In this document: positions 17,768-25,939 of the stretch, in pieces
How the letters are laid out: each line of letters opens with the position of its first letter
Position numbering within the stretch: position 1 is the stretch's first letter
DNA from: Brevundimonas sp. G8
GTDB lineage: Bacteria > Pseudomonadota > Alphaproteobacteria > Caulobacterales > Caulobacteraceae
Reading direction: 5' to 3'
Assembly (NCBI RefSeq): GCF_902506205.1
Contig: NZ_LR732816.1
Span: forward strand, 2,802,993 to 2,866,992
Length of the DNA: 64,000 nt
Translations under genes and position numbers: made by a program
The notes under the pieces: model-generated
Told to the model about the DNA's origin: nothing
The model's input: only the letters and a program-made list of their open reading frames with translations
Database searches by the model: none

Positions 17768-19047
17768 CCGGCTGCGCAGAAGGCACGTACACCAACACGA
17801 CTGAGTATCGTTCTGCGGTGCTGAAGGTCGTTCCGTCTCCTAGCCCTGCGCTGGTTGCCCTGACCGATGACTTATATGCGCGGATCAGGGCGTCTCAGAC
17901 CCCGACGAAGAAGCCTAAGCAGTCAGATGATGAGGCGTTCCACGCATCGCTCCTCGCGTTTGTGGAAGCCATTGCAACAGTTGCACTGCTGCGCATCCAG
18001 CCGGATCGCGAAGTGAATGTCGCGTTTGGCTACGGGAAGTACACAGGCTCCAAAATCAGCGCTGTCCACCTCAGAAAAATTAGGGAGGCCATGAGGGATG
18101 CCGGCCTTATCGAGGTTGCATCTCATTTCTTCGACAGCACAGGGGAGAAAAAATCCTATGCCACGCGCATCAAGCCCACTGCGGCTTTCAAAGCGCTGGT
18201 TCAGTGGCATGGCGTCGAGCTTCCTCCGCTCGAACCTCCGTTCCCAGCCTACGTCCTCCACAAACAGCAGCATGGGGTGGGCGCTGCGCCTGAGGACATA
18301 GTTGCTCTGGATGCAGTGATTCAGCGCTACAACGAGTTCACACGTCAGTTTCGCCTAACGCTGCCCGACAGCGCGTGGGTCGAACTTGAAGCCTATATGG
18401 TCGGTGCTGACCCAACCGGGAACACGAAGAAGCTGCACTACGGCTTTGACGAGCGCCGTATCTTTTTGACGCGCATCTTCACTGGAACATGGGAGCGTGG
18501 AGGCCGGGCGTATGGCGGCTATTGGCAGGGCATGCCGAAACGCTTCCGCAATCAACTGCTTATCGACGGCCAGCCTACCGTTGAACTGGATTACAGCCGC
18601 CTTCATCCCACGATGCTCTACAATGAAATTGGCATGGACTTGCCTAACGGTTTCGACCCCTACACGGTCCCCGGCTTTAAGGTGGAGCTAGCTGGGGCTA
18701 AACAGACCTTCAATCGCCTCTTGAATCACGACCGGCAGATTACGTTCATCAAGGCCGATCAGGGCGAGTGGTTTGATGATGCTAAATCATTCAACGAATA
18801 TCGCGATGCCATGGTTGAACACCTAGCTCCAATCGCTCACTATTTTCGAGACGATATGGGTGCACGGCTTCAGAAGAAAGACAGTCTGTTGGCGCTAAAT
18901 GTCATAACGCGCTGTATGGATGAGAACATCGCGGCATACCCGGTACATGATAGCTTCATCGTTAGGCGCGATAATGCTCAAAGATTGAAGGTAATTATGG
19001 AAGAGGAATATTTCGAATTGATGAGATTTAGTTGCATGGTGAAATGA
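17764..19047 (+). CDS. Unrecognised protein with polymerase-palm-like motifs
   Basis: I do not recognise a named family for this 427-residue protein. The N-terminal part (about 55-145) is helical and may bind DNA. From about 240 it shows YGGYWQGMPKRFR, then VELDYSRLHPTMLY, with Asp276 placed like motif A of family A DNA polymerases. Lys313 and Asn317 in AKQTFNRLLN could serve as a motif B. VHDSFIV, with His395 and Asp396, resembles motif C (VHDE). The order and spacing suggest a palm-type polymerase or primase, possibly the replication protein of the excised island. It overlaps the HTH gene by four bases (GTGA). The polymerase reading is inference. The codon use is less G+C-rich than the flanking core genes, especially near the 3' end. 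Confidence 0.6.
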   Translation: MTGCAEGTYTNTTEYRSAVLKVVPSPSPALVALTDDLYARIRASQTPTKKPKQSDDEAFHASLLAFVEAIATVALLRIQPDREVNVAFGYGKYTGSKISAVHLRKIREAMRDAGLIEVASHFFDSTGEKKSYATRIKPTAAFKALVQWHGVELPPLEPPFPAYVLHKQQHGVGAAPEDIVALDAVIQRYNEFTRQFRLTLPDSAWVELEAYMVGADPTGNTKKLHYGFDERRIFLTRIFTGTWERGGRAYGGYWQGMPKRFRNQLLIDGQPTVELDYSRLHPTMLYNEIGMDLPNGFDPYTVPGFKVELAGAKQTFNRLLNHDRQITFIKADQGEWFDDAKSFNEYRDAMVEHLAPIAHYFRDDMGARLQKKDSLLALNVITRCMDENIAAYPVHDSFIVRRDNAQRLKVIMEEEYFELMRFSCMVK

Positions 19048-19248
19048 GTTAACTCAATTCCTTATTGTTATAGCATCTATATAGATAATAGTGGCATTCG
19101 CCTATGCAGTGAAGCTAGCTATAAGGCGCGGTAGAGGGAGCCCAGCCACGCTGTTCTCCATTATTGGCAGCCGTAACTATTGCAATAGTTGCAATGGAAT
19201 GAGCGTCTTTACCGTGGTAGATCGACTTACATTGTGACGGAGATTTTT
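19048..19248. other. AT-richer intergenic spacer before the MucR-like gene
   Basis: No gene is seen. The stretch is rich in A+T around 19050-19120 and contains a short palindrome-like TTGCAATAGTTGCAA near 19180. It probably holds the promoter and control sites of the MucR-like gene. Confidence 0.4.
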
Positions 19249-19677
19249 ATGACTGAATCCACGACTGAACTGACGGTCCTCACTACCGAAATAATCGCCG
19301 CCTACGTCGAAAATAACCGGGTTGAGGTCGATGCCTTGCCGAACCTCATAAGGGCTGTGTACGGCGCTCTAAATGGCCTTGGCGTGGACGTTGTGGAGGT
19401 CGAGGTGGAGCAGCCGAAGCCGACAGCGTTGCAGGTTCGGAAATCCATCACGGATGCGGGTTTGGTCAGCTTCATTGACGGTAAGACGTACCAAACCCTC
19501 AAGCGCCACATCGGCCGTCACGACATGACGCCAGACGACTACAGGGCTCGGTACGGCCTATCTGCCGACTATCCCATCGTCGCCCCTGCCTACGCCGCTC
19601 GCAGATCGGAACTGGCCAAGGCCATTGGCTTGGGAACGAAGCCGCGTCAGGCAACGAAGTCGCGCAAGAAGGCATAA
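19249..19677 (+). CDS. MucR/Ros-family regulator lacking the zinc cysteine
   Basis: A 142-residue member of the alphaproteobacterial Ros/MucR family. The N-terminal TTEIIAAYVENNRVEVDALPNLI is the oligomerisation region. The DNA-binding part is LKRHIGRHDMTPDDYRARYGL, then YPIVAPAYAARRSELAK. Family members usually have Cys-x2-Asp/Cys before the two His; here Ser74 replaces the first Cys, while Asp77, His87 and His91 remain. Some family members fold without zinc, so it may still bind DNA. It could silence island genes in H-NS fashion, an inference from MucR biology. ATG 19249 follows GACGGAG; the 20 codons upstream are not family-like. Confidence 0.85.
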   Translation: MTESTTELTVLTTEIIAAYVENNRVEVDALPNLIRAVYGALNGLGVDVVEVEVEQPKPTALQVRKSITDAGLVSFIDGKTYQTLKRHIGRHDMTPDDYRARYGLSADYPIVAPAYAARRSELAKAIGLGTKPRQATKSRKKA

Positions 19678-19678
19678 G

Positions 19679-19768
19679 GGCCTCGTCACACGAAGCCAGA
19701 TTTTTTGTCGCGCTCACTACCCCTCTCAGGAAGGGGGCACCCTTCAAGATTGCTGAAACTCGACAACC
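19679..19768 (+). repeat. Direct repeat copy A
   Basis: Starts with GGCCTCGTCACACGAAGC, identical to copy B. It shares TTTTGTCGCGCTCA and ends in ATTGCTGAAACTCGAC against ATTGCTAGAACTCAAC in copy B. It lies just after the MucR-like gene and 68 bp before the HNH gene. Confidence 0.7.
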
Positions 19769-19836
19769 CGCAGGTATCTGATCCTCACGTAGGCTATGCT
19801 GGTTAGAGCTTGCTGCTGTGAACTTGAGGAGACCGA

Positions 19837-20856
19837 ATGGCCTTAGGCGATCTGACTCGTGATGCCGTGATCGCTGCAATCAGCGAATATGATGTCGCTG
19901 GCCGTCAAAGCTTTTTGGCGAAGTATGGCTTCGCAGACTCAAAGCGATACTGGCTCGTTTGGAATGGAAAGCACTACCCGTCAAAGGCGATTGCCGGCGT
20001 CGCACACCGCTTCATCGACGGTAGGCCAATCCTAGGCTCGGCCACCTTCACGGGTGGTGAAGCGTCCGTGGGCAAGAAGCTTCGGCAGTTAGGGTTTGAC
20101 CTCTACATCGTCCCGCCCAATCCGGATTGGTCTAGAGACGAACTCATCCTAGCGTTGGACCTCTATTTTGAGAACACGCAGGTCATTCCGGGCAAAGAGA
20201 GCAGAGCTGTAGACGACCTGTCGGCGCTGCTGAATGCCATGCATCAGGCCATGGGAACGCAAGCAGGAAGCACGATCCGCAATGCCAACGGCGTGTATCT
20301 GAAGCTCATGAACATTCGCTCCCTTGATCCGGCCTATCTAGCTCAGGGCAAGGTCGGAATGCAGTCAGGCGGTAAGATAGAGAAGGCGTTGTGGGCCGAG
20401 TATGTTGGCAGGCGAGAGCAGTTGGCAAAAGATGCCGCCGACATACGTACGGCGATCACATCTCTGGACGTGAAAGCTATTGGCACCATCGACGCCGATA
20501 CCGCGTATGAGGGGGAGGAAGGTGGAGTTATTATCCGCCTGCACAAACGATACGAACGAGACTCGCGCCTCATTGCGGAGAAGAGGATGGCTGCGAAGGC
20601 GTCTGGCTCGCTCAAATGCGAGGCCTGCGATTTTGACTTCGCGATGGTCTACGGCGCGCTTGGCAGCGACTACATTGAAGTCCACCACACCAAGCCAGTC
20701 CATTTGATGGAGCCGGGCTCAAAGACCCGCTTGAGCGATCTCGCGCTGCTTTGCGCTAATTGCCATCGCATGGCCCACCGCAAGCGAGTTCCGTTGACTG
20801 TCGATGAAGTACGACGTGCACTTGCGGTAGCGAGAAAGCTCGTCGTGCAGCCGTAA
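19837..20856 (+). CDS. McrA-like HNH restriction endonuclease
   Basis: A 339-residue predicted nuclease. The N-terminal region (about 10-95) with YWLVWNGKHYPSKAIAGVAH resembles the head domain of ScoMcrA-type modification-dependent restriction enzymes. The C-terminal domain has the zinc cysteines Cys261, Cys264, Cys306 and Cys309. It also has the HNH core with His283-His284 in EVHHTKPV, Asn308 and His310. A role in cutting modified or foreign DNA is likely, since no partner methylase gene is adjacent. It starts with ATG after a GAGGAGA Shine-Dalgarno. Target modification cannot be read from sequence. Confidence 0.82.
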   Translation: MALGDLTRDAVIAAISEYDVAGRQSFLAKYGFADSKRYWLVWNGKHYPSKAIAGVAHRFIDGRPILGSATFTGGEASVGKKLRQLGFDLYIVPPNPDWSRDELILALDLYFENTQVIPGKESRAVDDLSALLNAMHQAMGTQAGSTIRNANGVYLKLMNIRSLDPAYLAQGKVGMQSGGKIEKALWAEYVGRREQLAKDAADIRTAITSLDVKAIGTIDADTAYEGEEGGVIIRLHKRYERDSRLIAEKRMAAKASGSLKCEACDFDFAMVYGALGSDYIEVHHTKPVHLMEPGSKTRLSDLALLCANCHRMAHRKRVPLTVDEVRRALAVARKLVVQP

Positions 20857-20911
20857 GTTACCGTTGTGGAGGTGTGTCTAATTCGCAAATCGATGCGTTG
20901 CAGAATCTCAT

Positions 20912-22315
20912 TCATCGGAATGTCTCAGGGCGCCTTTTGGCGGCTGACGCCATCGCTCTCAGTTGCCGCTCACTGGGTTGATAGCCGATGGCCTTGTAGG
21001 CTGCTGGAATGCTCCCGAAGCGCCGCCGATACGTACTGGAGCCGGGCTTGCCATGGGAGTTTAAGACCTGCTCACTAAGGTAACCATGCTCCGCTAACGC
21101 TGACCGAAGGCGCGCTGTAAGTTCATCCATCGTATAGGTTTGGCAATGATCCTGACGCTTCCTGTTCGATGCCCTCAGGTGCGCGTCGAGATAGGCGTAG
21201 CGCGGCGGGAGCGGCATATTGAGTAAGATCCTGAGTTGGCCGATCGACCCGAATATCCGCCCATAAACCCCCGCGCTATACTGCCCATGCAGTCGCAAGA
21301 GCCTCTGACTGATGTCTCCATGTTCGACGGCTACGCGTCTGACATCTGCGAGTGCGGCCTCTCTTGTAATTGGTCCTGCTCTCCGGAGGCGTTTACGACG
21401 GGTCGATTGGAAGGTCGCTTCCGAAACGATTGCCGGCACCGCGTCTTCAGCCACTATCCATTGCTCACGCGGAGCAGGAACGCCCCATGGCTCTCCGACG
21501 CCCTTGATCCTGCGACCACCGATCAGCCGCCCGACATATGTCTCGTTCCGAAGGGTGTCGGCGACGCGCTTGGGTGACCAAAAGCCCATTGAGTCACGGA
21601 CCCCTTGATCCCTAGCCAATGCACGAGACACGGTGCTGAAAGTCGCCGCGCTCCGAAGGTACATTCGGAAAATTCTTCGAACCAGCGAGACCTCAGCATC
21701 CGGACCGTGGACGAGGCGAGTGCGAACTCCTTGCTGTTTTCGCATGAGCGCATCTGTGACGGCTGGCACAGCCGGCCCGCCTCGATAGGTGAACACGCGC
21801 CGGAAGCCGAAGGGAACCTTTCCACCGATCCAGTACCCCTCGGCCAGTAGGCCCCTTTGTGCCCGGCTTACTTTCTGTGAGAGGTCGCGGCTGTATTCTG
21901 CCGCCATCGCTCGCTTGAGATGCTTCAGGAGCGCTGAGGTGGGGCTGCCGTCGTTCTCGAAAGGCTCCGCACAGTAAGCGACCCGGACTCCGGCTTCAGA
22001 GCATATGAACTCATAGTGCGCGGCTTGGTCTGGGTTCTGGAACCTGCCCCAGCGGCTTACGTCGTAGACAAGAATGGTCGCGAAATCGGTCTCACCCGCC
22101 ACGACCTCCGCCAATAGCTGTTTCAGTCCTGCTCGCTTTTCCAGACTAAGGCCGCTGATCCCGGCGTCCTCATAGGTCCGTACGATCTCTAGACCATGTT
22201 CCATCGCGTAGGCGGTGTTGGTCGCCATTTGGAAATCGATAGAATAGTCCTGTCGCTCTGTGGACATGCGCACGTACTGCACTGCCCTCTGAGTTCGCCG
22301 CTGGTTCTTCGCCAT
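20912..22315 (-). CDS. Large serine recombinase
   Basis: A 467-residue serine recombinase. The N-terminal catalytic domain has YVRMSTERQDYS with the nucleophile Ser, and DVSRWGRFQN with the conserved Arg pair. It is followed by a recombinase domain (GYWIGGKVPFGFRR) and a C-terminal region rich in basic residues. No obvious Cys-rich zinc ribbon is seen, and the total length is at the short end for large serine integrases. It converges on the HNH gene (55-bp gap) and probably mobilises the flanked unit or acts as a site-specific invertase. Confidence 0.9.
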   Translation of the reverse strand: MAKNQRRTQRAVQYVRMSTERQDYSIDFQMATNTAYAMEHGLEIVRTYEDAGISGLSLEKRAGLKQLLAEVVAGETDFATILVYDVSRWGRFQNPDQAAHYEFICSEAGVRVAYCAEPFENDGSPTSALLKHLKRAMAAEYSRDLSQKVSRAQRGLLAEGYWIGGKVPFGFRRVFTYRGGPAVPAVTDALMRKQQGVRTRLVHGPDAEVSLVRRIFRMYLRSAATFSTVSRALARDQGVRDSMGFWSPKRVADTLRNETYVGRLIGGRRIKGVGEPWGVPAPREQWIVAEDAVPAIVSEATFQSTRRKRLRRAGPITREAALADVRRVAVEHGDISQRLLRLHGQYSAGVYGRIFGSIGQLRILLNMPLPPRYAYLDAHLRASNRKRQDHCQTYTMDELTARLRSALAEHGYLSEQVLNSHGKPGSSTYRRRFGSIPAAYKAIGYQPSERQLRAMASAAKRRPETFR

Positions 22316-22471
22316 CGAGACCTCGCCAAGCTGACTAGTTCGCTGGACACTAACTTAGGGGGGCTGACTGAGCCAGTGCTTCACCTTAAGGCAGCCCCGA
22401 CAGGCTGTTCCGCTTTCCACTCATGACGCACGTTCGTCACGCCTTCTCGCCGGCATTGAACTCTTTCCAAC

Positions 22472-22560
22472 GGCCTCGTCACACGAAGCTATATATTTTG
22501 TCGCGCTCATTCCTCCTGTCAGAACCGGCCGGGGGTGTCGGGATTGCTAGAACTCAACGA
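22472..22560 (+). repeat. Direct repeat copy B
   Basis: The same 5' block GGCCTCGTCACACGAAGC as copy A, then TTTTGTCGCGCTCA and a diverged middle. It lies between the serine recombinase start and the resolvase control region. Confidence 0.7.
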
Positions 22561-22604
22561 CGGCTTGCGACCACCGGATCAGGTGACTCGAAAACGACCG
22601 GTTC

Positions 22605-22688
22605 CGATACAGCACCGCTAGCCGTATCGTAAAATAGCTTGTTCACCGTTTCGATACATGTAGAATTTCGCTACAAGTTTTCGATACA
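22605..22688 (+). promoter_or_regulatory. Repeat cluster upstream of the resolvase (res-like or operator)
   Basis: TTTCGATACA at 22649-22658, TTTCGCTACA at 22666-22675 and TTTCGATACA at 22679-22688 are tandem direct repeats just before the start codon. CGATACA also occurs at 22605-22611 and inverted as GTATCG at 22624-22629. Such clusters upstream of resolvase genes often serve both as the recombination site and as autoregulatory sites. Confidence 0.6.
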
Positions 22689-22698
22689 GGAGCAGCCA

Positions 22699-23295
22699 AT
22701 GAGCCGCGTCTTTGCATATCTCCGGGTCAGCACCGCAGATCAAACAACGGAAAACCAACTTCGGGAGATTGAGGGGGCTGGCTTCACCATCGAGCCGCAA
22801 CGAGCGATAGCCGAAACTATCTCAGGGTCGGTTGCCGCTATCGAGCGGCCTGCATTCGCGAAGTTGCTCGACCGCCTTGAAGAGGGGGACGTTCTCTTGG
22901 TGACCAAGCTTGATCGCCTAGGCCGAAACGCTATGGACGTTAGGGCTACCGTAGAGCGTCTAGACCGGTCGGGCGTGCGAGTTCACTGTCTCGCTCTAGG
23001 TGGGGTCGATCTGACCAGCGCGGCTGGCAAGATGACAATGTCGGTCATCGCTGCCGTAGCGGAGTTTGAACGTGATCTGCTGATCGAGCGGACGCAGGCT
23101 GGGTTAAAAAGAGCAAAGGCAGAAGGCCGATCGCTTGGTCGGCCGCCAACCCTGTCTCAAGCGCAGCAAGAAGAAGTGAGAGCCCAGCGCGCCGCTGGTG
23201 TGTCGTTGGGGGCCTTGGCGGCAGCCTACAAGGTAACCCGTTCGGCAATACAGCGCGTTGAAAAGCGCGCTGATCGCAGCCGAGACCTCCTGTAA
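22699..23295 (+). CDS. Small serine recombinase (resolvase/invertase)
   Basis: A 198-residue resolvase. [18 protein letters not shown] carries the nucleophile Ser; TKLDRLGRN is the second catalytic block; [21 protein letters not shown] is the dimer helix. The C-terminus ([14 protein letters not shown] to [13 protein letters not shown]) is the Hin/Tn3-type HTH. ATG 22699 follows AGGAGCAGCC; the earlier in-frame codons run through the repeat cluster and are not family-like. It could resolve island multimers or invert DNA. No transposase is nearby. Confidence 0.92.
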   Translation: MSRVFAYLRVSTADQTTENQLREIEGAGFTIEPQRAIAETISGSVAAIERPAFAKLLDRLEEGDVLLVTKLDRLGRNAMDVRATVERLDRSGVRVHCLALGGVDLTSAAGKMTMSVIAAVAEFERDLLIERTQAGLKRAKAEGRSLGRPPTLSQAQQEEVRAQRAAGVSLGALAAAYKVTRSAIQRVEKRADRSRDLL

Positions 23296-23362
23296 GTCAA
23301 TCTTGAAGAGCACAACGAGCCGGCTTCGCGGGCGCGCCTGCACATGTGCTGACGGCTGTGGC

Positions 23363-23935
23363 CTAAGCTGCGGCATCACTTTTTGGAGGTGAGGTCAGGT
23401 CAACGTGGCGACCTATGGTCTGTATGGACAGAGCGCCGCTTAATCCCATAGCATCGACGCTATTTAGAAGGTTCCGACACCCGGCTAAATCTAAATTTTG
23501 ATCCAAGCTATTGCTAACATTAGAGACATCAGTCTGAAACGTATGAAGTACTGCGCGCTGCTCTCTTGGAAGCATGGCGGCAGTCTCTATGATCTTCCAA
23601 TTTAGTTTTGCGAGAACTTTACGTGCATTATCTATGGACTCCTTAGGGGCGCTTTTTCCGTCAGCCACCGCATAGTTTATGCTGGAAACTTCAACATAAA
23701 CGTCAGCAACCAGAGAGTTTAGCTCTCTGAGATTTCCAAGCACATACTCAGAAGACATCCTCTGTCGCTCGTATTTTTCAGTGATGTGCGGGGATAACAC
23801 TGCGGCTGCAATTGCAAGTCCAATGGTAATGATAAGCGGAACTTCCGCATTCCAAAGCACCCGACACACTACTAACAGGAAGCGTCTGATGGCTGACCCA
23901 GCACTAGTTAGGCAGCGTGATATTATCGTGCTCAT
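23363..23935 (-). CDS. Unrecognised single-pass membrane protein
   Basis: I do not recognise this 190-residue protein. It has one strong membrane helix at about residues 33-49 (PLIITIGLAIAAAVLSP) after a basic N-terminus. A largely helical domain of about 120 residues follows, without catalytic motifs I can identify. Its start overlaps the stop of the upstream gene by four bases (ATGA), so the two are translationally coupled and probably work together. In an island next to a restriction-like nuclease, a membrane effector of a defence system is a reasonable but unproven reading. Confidence 0.7.
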   Translation of the reverse strand: MSTIISRCLTSAGSAIRRFLLVVCRVLWNAEVPLIITIGLAIAAAVLSPHITEKYERQRMSSEYVLGNLRELNSLVADVYVEVSSINYAVADGKSAPKESIDNARKVLAKLNWKIIETAAMLPREQRAVLHTFQTDVSNVSNSLDQNLDLAGCRNLLNSVDAMGLSGALSIQTIGRHVDLTSPPKSDAAA

Positions 23936-25041
23936 TTGACTTTCGCCGGAACTGATAGCCCAAGCTTCTTTTTCGAGTCCGCAGCTTGATTTTCAGCACG
24001 TGTAAGGACCGCTTTTGGCGCTTTTGTCGCAAGACCTATCATGGCCGTAAGGTCGCCCGTCGCAGGGTCGTTCGGGGACTGGCTGTTTTCTGCTGCAACT
24101 GAATTGCCCGAAGCGCCACATGCAGACAGCGCTCCCGCTAGAGCCAGCGCAATAAAGGCATTGATAAATTTTGCTAGCCGAGCGTCGCGATCTTTAAGGT
24201 TGTAGCGCCCGGGAGACATAAATTTTAGCTGGGCGTCAGCGAGCGCGTTCTCGTCGTAGAAAGCTGTGACGATTTGATCGTACGATAGCTGCGACACATC
24301 CGCATGCTTCTCTGCAGCGTTAAACAACGCTACCGCCAATGCTATCAACTGTGCAGGCGCTACTGCACCCAAGAAATCTGATCCGTCGTAAGACGGCGCA
24401 TTAACAGAGACCCATGACGTGCTCGCAGTACTATAAGCGTCATAGGCGTAATCGAAAAACGATTCCGTATATTTATCGCGAGCAACTTCAGCAATAGCTG
24501 GCGGTTTCTCAAAGTACCTAACTAAATATGACGGCAAATCCGATTTTAGCCGATTCTGAAGCCATTTAACTCGTCTAACCGGCACGTCTGCGTAAGGCAT
24601 GCTAGGCACGCGGATAACTTGTTGCGGAAAGAAATCTCCACTCACTTCACCAAACAGGACTTGGCCGCCAGCGCCTCGTGTGGGAACAACTACTAGATCG
24701 CCCCGCATCATCCGGTTGGTCAGATGCTTCACGGTTCGGAGATGCACGGAAACGTCGGTTCCGGCGGCCGCTGCGAAATCAGAAAGTAGGATGGGTGATC
24801 CGTCGCTCCGGACAAATCCCTTGTTAGACTTAACGGCACCGGACTGACGAATCGATTGCCTAAGTGCGTTGTCATCTTGAAGGTGCGACGGGCGCAACGT
24901 TAGCCCCGGAAACTCAAGAAAGATTGCGTTTTCGGATAGGAAGGTATCAGCGTGGCTGCGAACTCGACCGGGGTGCACCACCCAAATCTTCTGCTCAGGC
25001 GCAATGACTTTCGAATTTAGATCGACAACGAACTTCGTCAT
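23932..25041 (-). CDS. Unrecognised protein with PUA/Mrr-N-like domain and hydrophobic segment
   Basis: A 369-residue protein I cannot name. The N-terminal part has WVVHPG (20-25), FPGLTL (44-49), a block RGDLVVVPTRGAGGQVLFGEV (113-133) and RRVKW (156-160). This 'GDxVVxP ... GE' pattern resembles the N-terminal PUA-like domain of Mrr-type and related DNA-sensing proteins. No PD-(D/E)xK nuclease core follows. Instead there is a helical region, then a hydrophobic stretch at about 293-308 and a polar tail. It is coupled to the membrane protein downstream and follows an XRE regulator by 76 bp. A sensor that signals to the membrane partner is my inference. Confidence 0.68.
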   Translation of the reverse strand: MTKFVVDLNSKVIAPEQKIWVVHPGRVRSHADTFLSENAIFLEFPGLTLRPSHLQDDNALRQSIRQSGAVKSNKGFVRSDGSPILLSDFAAAAGTDVSVHLRTVKHLTNRMMRGDLVVVPTRGAGGQVLFGEVSGDFFPQQVIRVPSMPYADVPVRRVKWLQNRLKSDLPSYLVRYFEKPPAIAEVARDKYTESFFDYAYDAYSTASTSWVSVNAPSYDGSDFLGAVAPAQLIALAVALFNAAEKHADVSQLSYDQIVTAFYDENALADAQLKFMSPGRYNLKDRDARLAKFINAFIALALAGALSACGASGNSVAAENSQSPNDPATGDLTAMIGLATKAPKAVLTRAENQAADSKKKLGLSVPAKVK

Positions 25042-25064
25042 AGGCTCCCCGATTTTGAGCCTGA

Positions 25065-25080
25065 GCTACAACCATGTAGC
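25065..25080. promoter_or_regulatory. Palindrome between the XRE gene and its neighbour
   Basis: GCTACA-ACCA-TGTAGC is a perfect inverted repeat 24 bp upstream of the 369-residue protein start. CATGTAGCG at 25073-25081 recurs at 25108-25116. This is a fitting operator for the neighbouring XRE regulator. Confidence 0.55.
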
Positions 25081-25117
25081 GAGCGTGTCCATTGCTTTGA
25101 TTGCGCACATGTAGCGG

Positions 25118-25351
25118 CTATCGCTCGATTTGACGTAAAAGACATTCGGTCGCAACGCCCAGCGCGCGGGATATATCGATAAGCTCGACAATATCTATCC
25201 TCCGCTCCCCACGTTCGATCTTGGAAACGTAGGATTGAGGTTTCCCGAGGCGAGTAGCCAACTCCGCCTGAGTTAGGCCCGCTTCTCGACGCGCCTTCAC
25301 GAGTGTTTCTCGCAACTGGTCGTAGCGCGCGGAAAATACCGATTGGGTCAT
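25118..25351 (-). CDS. XRE-family transcriptional regulator
   Basis: A 77-residue Cro/C1-type DNA-binding protein with almost nothing beyond the HTH: LVKARREAGLTQAELATRLG, then QSYVSKIERGERRIDIVELI. It heads the leftward three-gene cassette and probably represses it, with candidate sites at 25065-25116. Small XRE regulators in this position are frequent in island-borne defence and toxin operons. Confidence 0.88.
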   Translation of the reverse strand: MTQSVFSARYDQLRETLVKARREAGLTQAELATRLGKPQSYVSKIERGERRIDIVELIDISRALGVATECLLRQIER

Positions 25352-25432
25352 GTGCGCCGATCCAAAGAACGACGCTTCCCCTAAAACCCGATTTGGAATA
25401 TCCCATCTTAGGTTATCGACTTGGGGGTATGC

Positions 25433-25939
25433 ATGCGAAACACAGTTAGCCAGACAGATGGAACCTTGAGGTTGTCATTTACGATTGCTCGCGCTGCATC
25501 ATTAGGCGTTTTCGGCTGCATTAGTTTGGCGGGGTCGGTTCACGCAGCGCAAGCAGGCAATGCCATATCGACGAAGGAGCAGCACATTCGAGAGCAAGTG
25601 CGCCAAGCCAGAGATATACTGGAAGAGGCGACATTCGACTTTCCTTCGGCACGGGTCCGGAACGTCAAAGCCGGAATGTCGGGTGACACGATGACGTTCA
25701 TCTGCGGCTCCATAAATGGCAAGAACCGTCTTGGTGCTTACGTTGGGTGGCAGAGGTTCTTGATAGCTGGTGACCAGTTGATATCGGAGCCGCAAAATCT
25801 TGATGATCCCGGTGCTGTTAGAGCTTCGGCGGCGATCCAGACGATCTGCGGTACGGGAGGCGCGTTAGAGAAGGGTGGCCTACAGAATGGCTACTCGTCG
25901 CCTACGGACTGGACGTCGGTGCTGTCGCCCACAGCCTGA
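25433..25939 (+). CDS. Secreted protein of unknown function
   Basis: A 168-residue protein with an N-terminal signal (about 1-37, hydrophobic FTIARAASLGVFGCISLAG, then VHAAQA). The mature part has DFPSARVRNV, FICGSINGKNRLGAYVGW and a second Cys in IQTICGTGG, so a disulfide between the two Cys is possible. Proteins with this 'PSARFR-V ... FICG-xxN-K/R' pattern are scattered, unnamed, in alphaproteobacteria. ATG 25433 follows GGGGGT; TTG 25421 is an alternative. It is divergent from the XRE gene (81 bp). Confidence 0.65.
   Translation: MRNTVSQTDGTLRLSFTIARAASLGVFGCISLAGSVHAAQAGNAISTKEQHIREQVRQARDILEEATFDFPSARVRNVKAGMSGDTMTFICGSINGKNRLGAYVGWQRFLIAGDQLISEPQNLDDPGAVRASAAIQTICGTGGALEKGGLQNGYSSPTDWTSVLSPTA

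Larger units (their letters stand above)
19679..22560. mobile_element. Possible nested unit: HNH nuclease plus serine recombinase
   Basis: An imperfect direct repeat of about 88 bp flanks this segment (copies near 19679-19768 and 22472-22560). Inside are only the HNH nuclease and a convergent large serine recombinase whose start lies about 155 bp from the right copy. Large serine recombinases usually sit near one end of the element they move. The unit is therefore plausible, though att sites of this class normally share only a short core. Confidence 0.4.
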
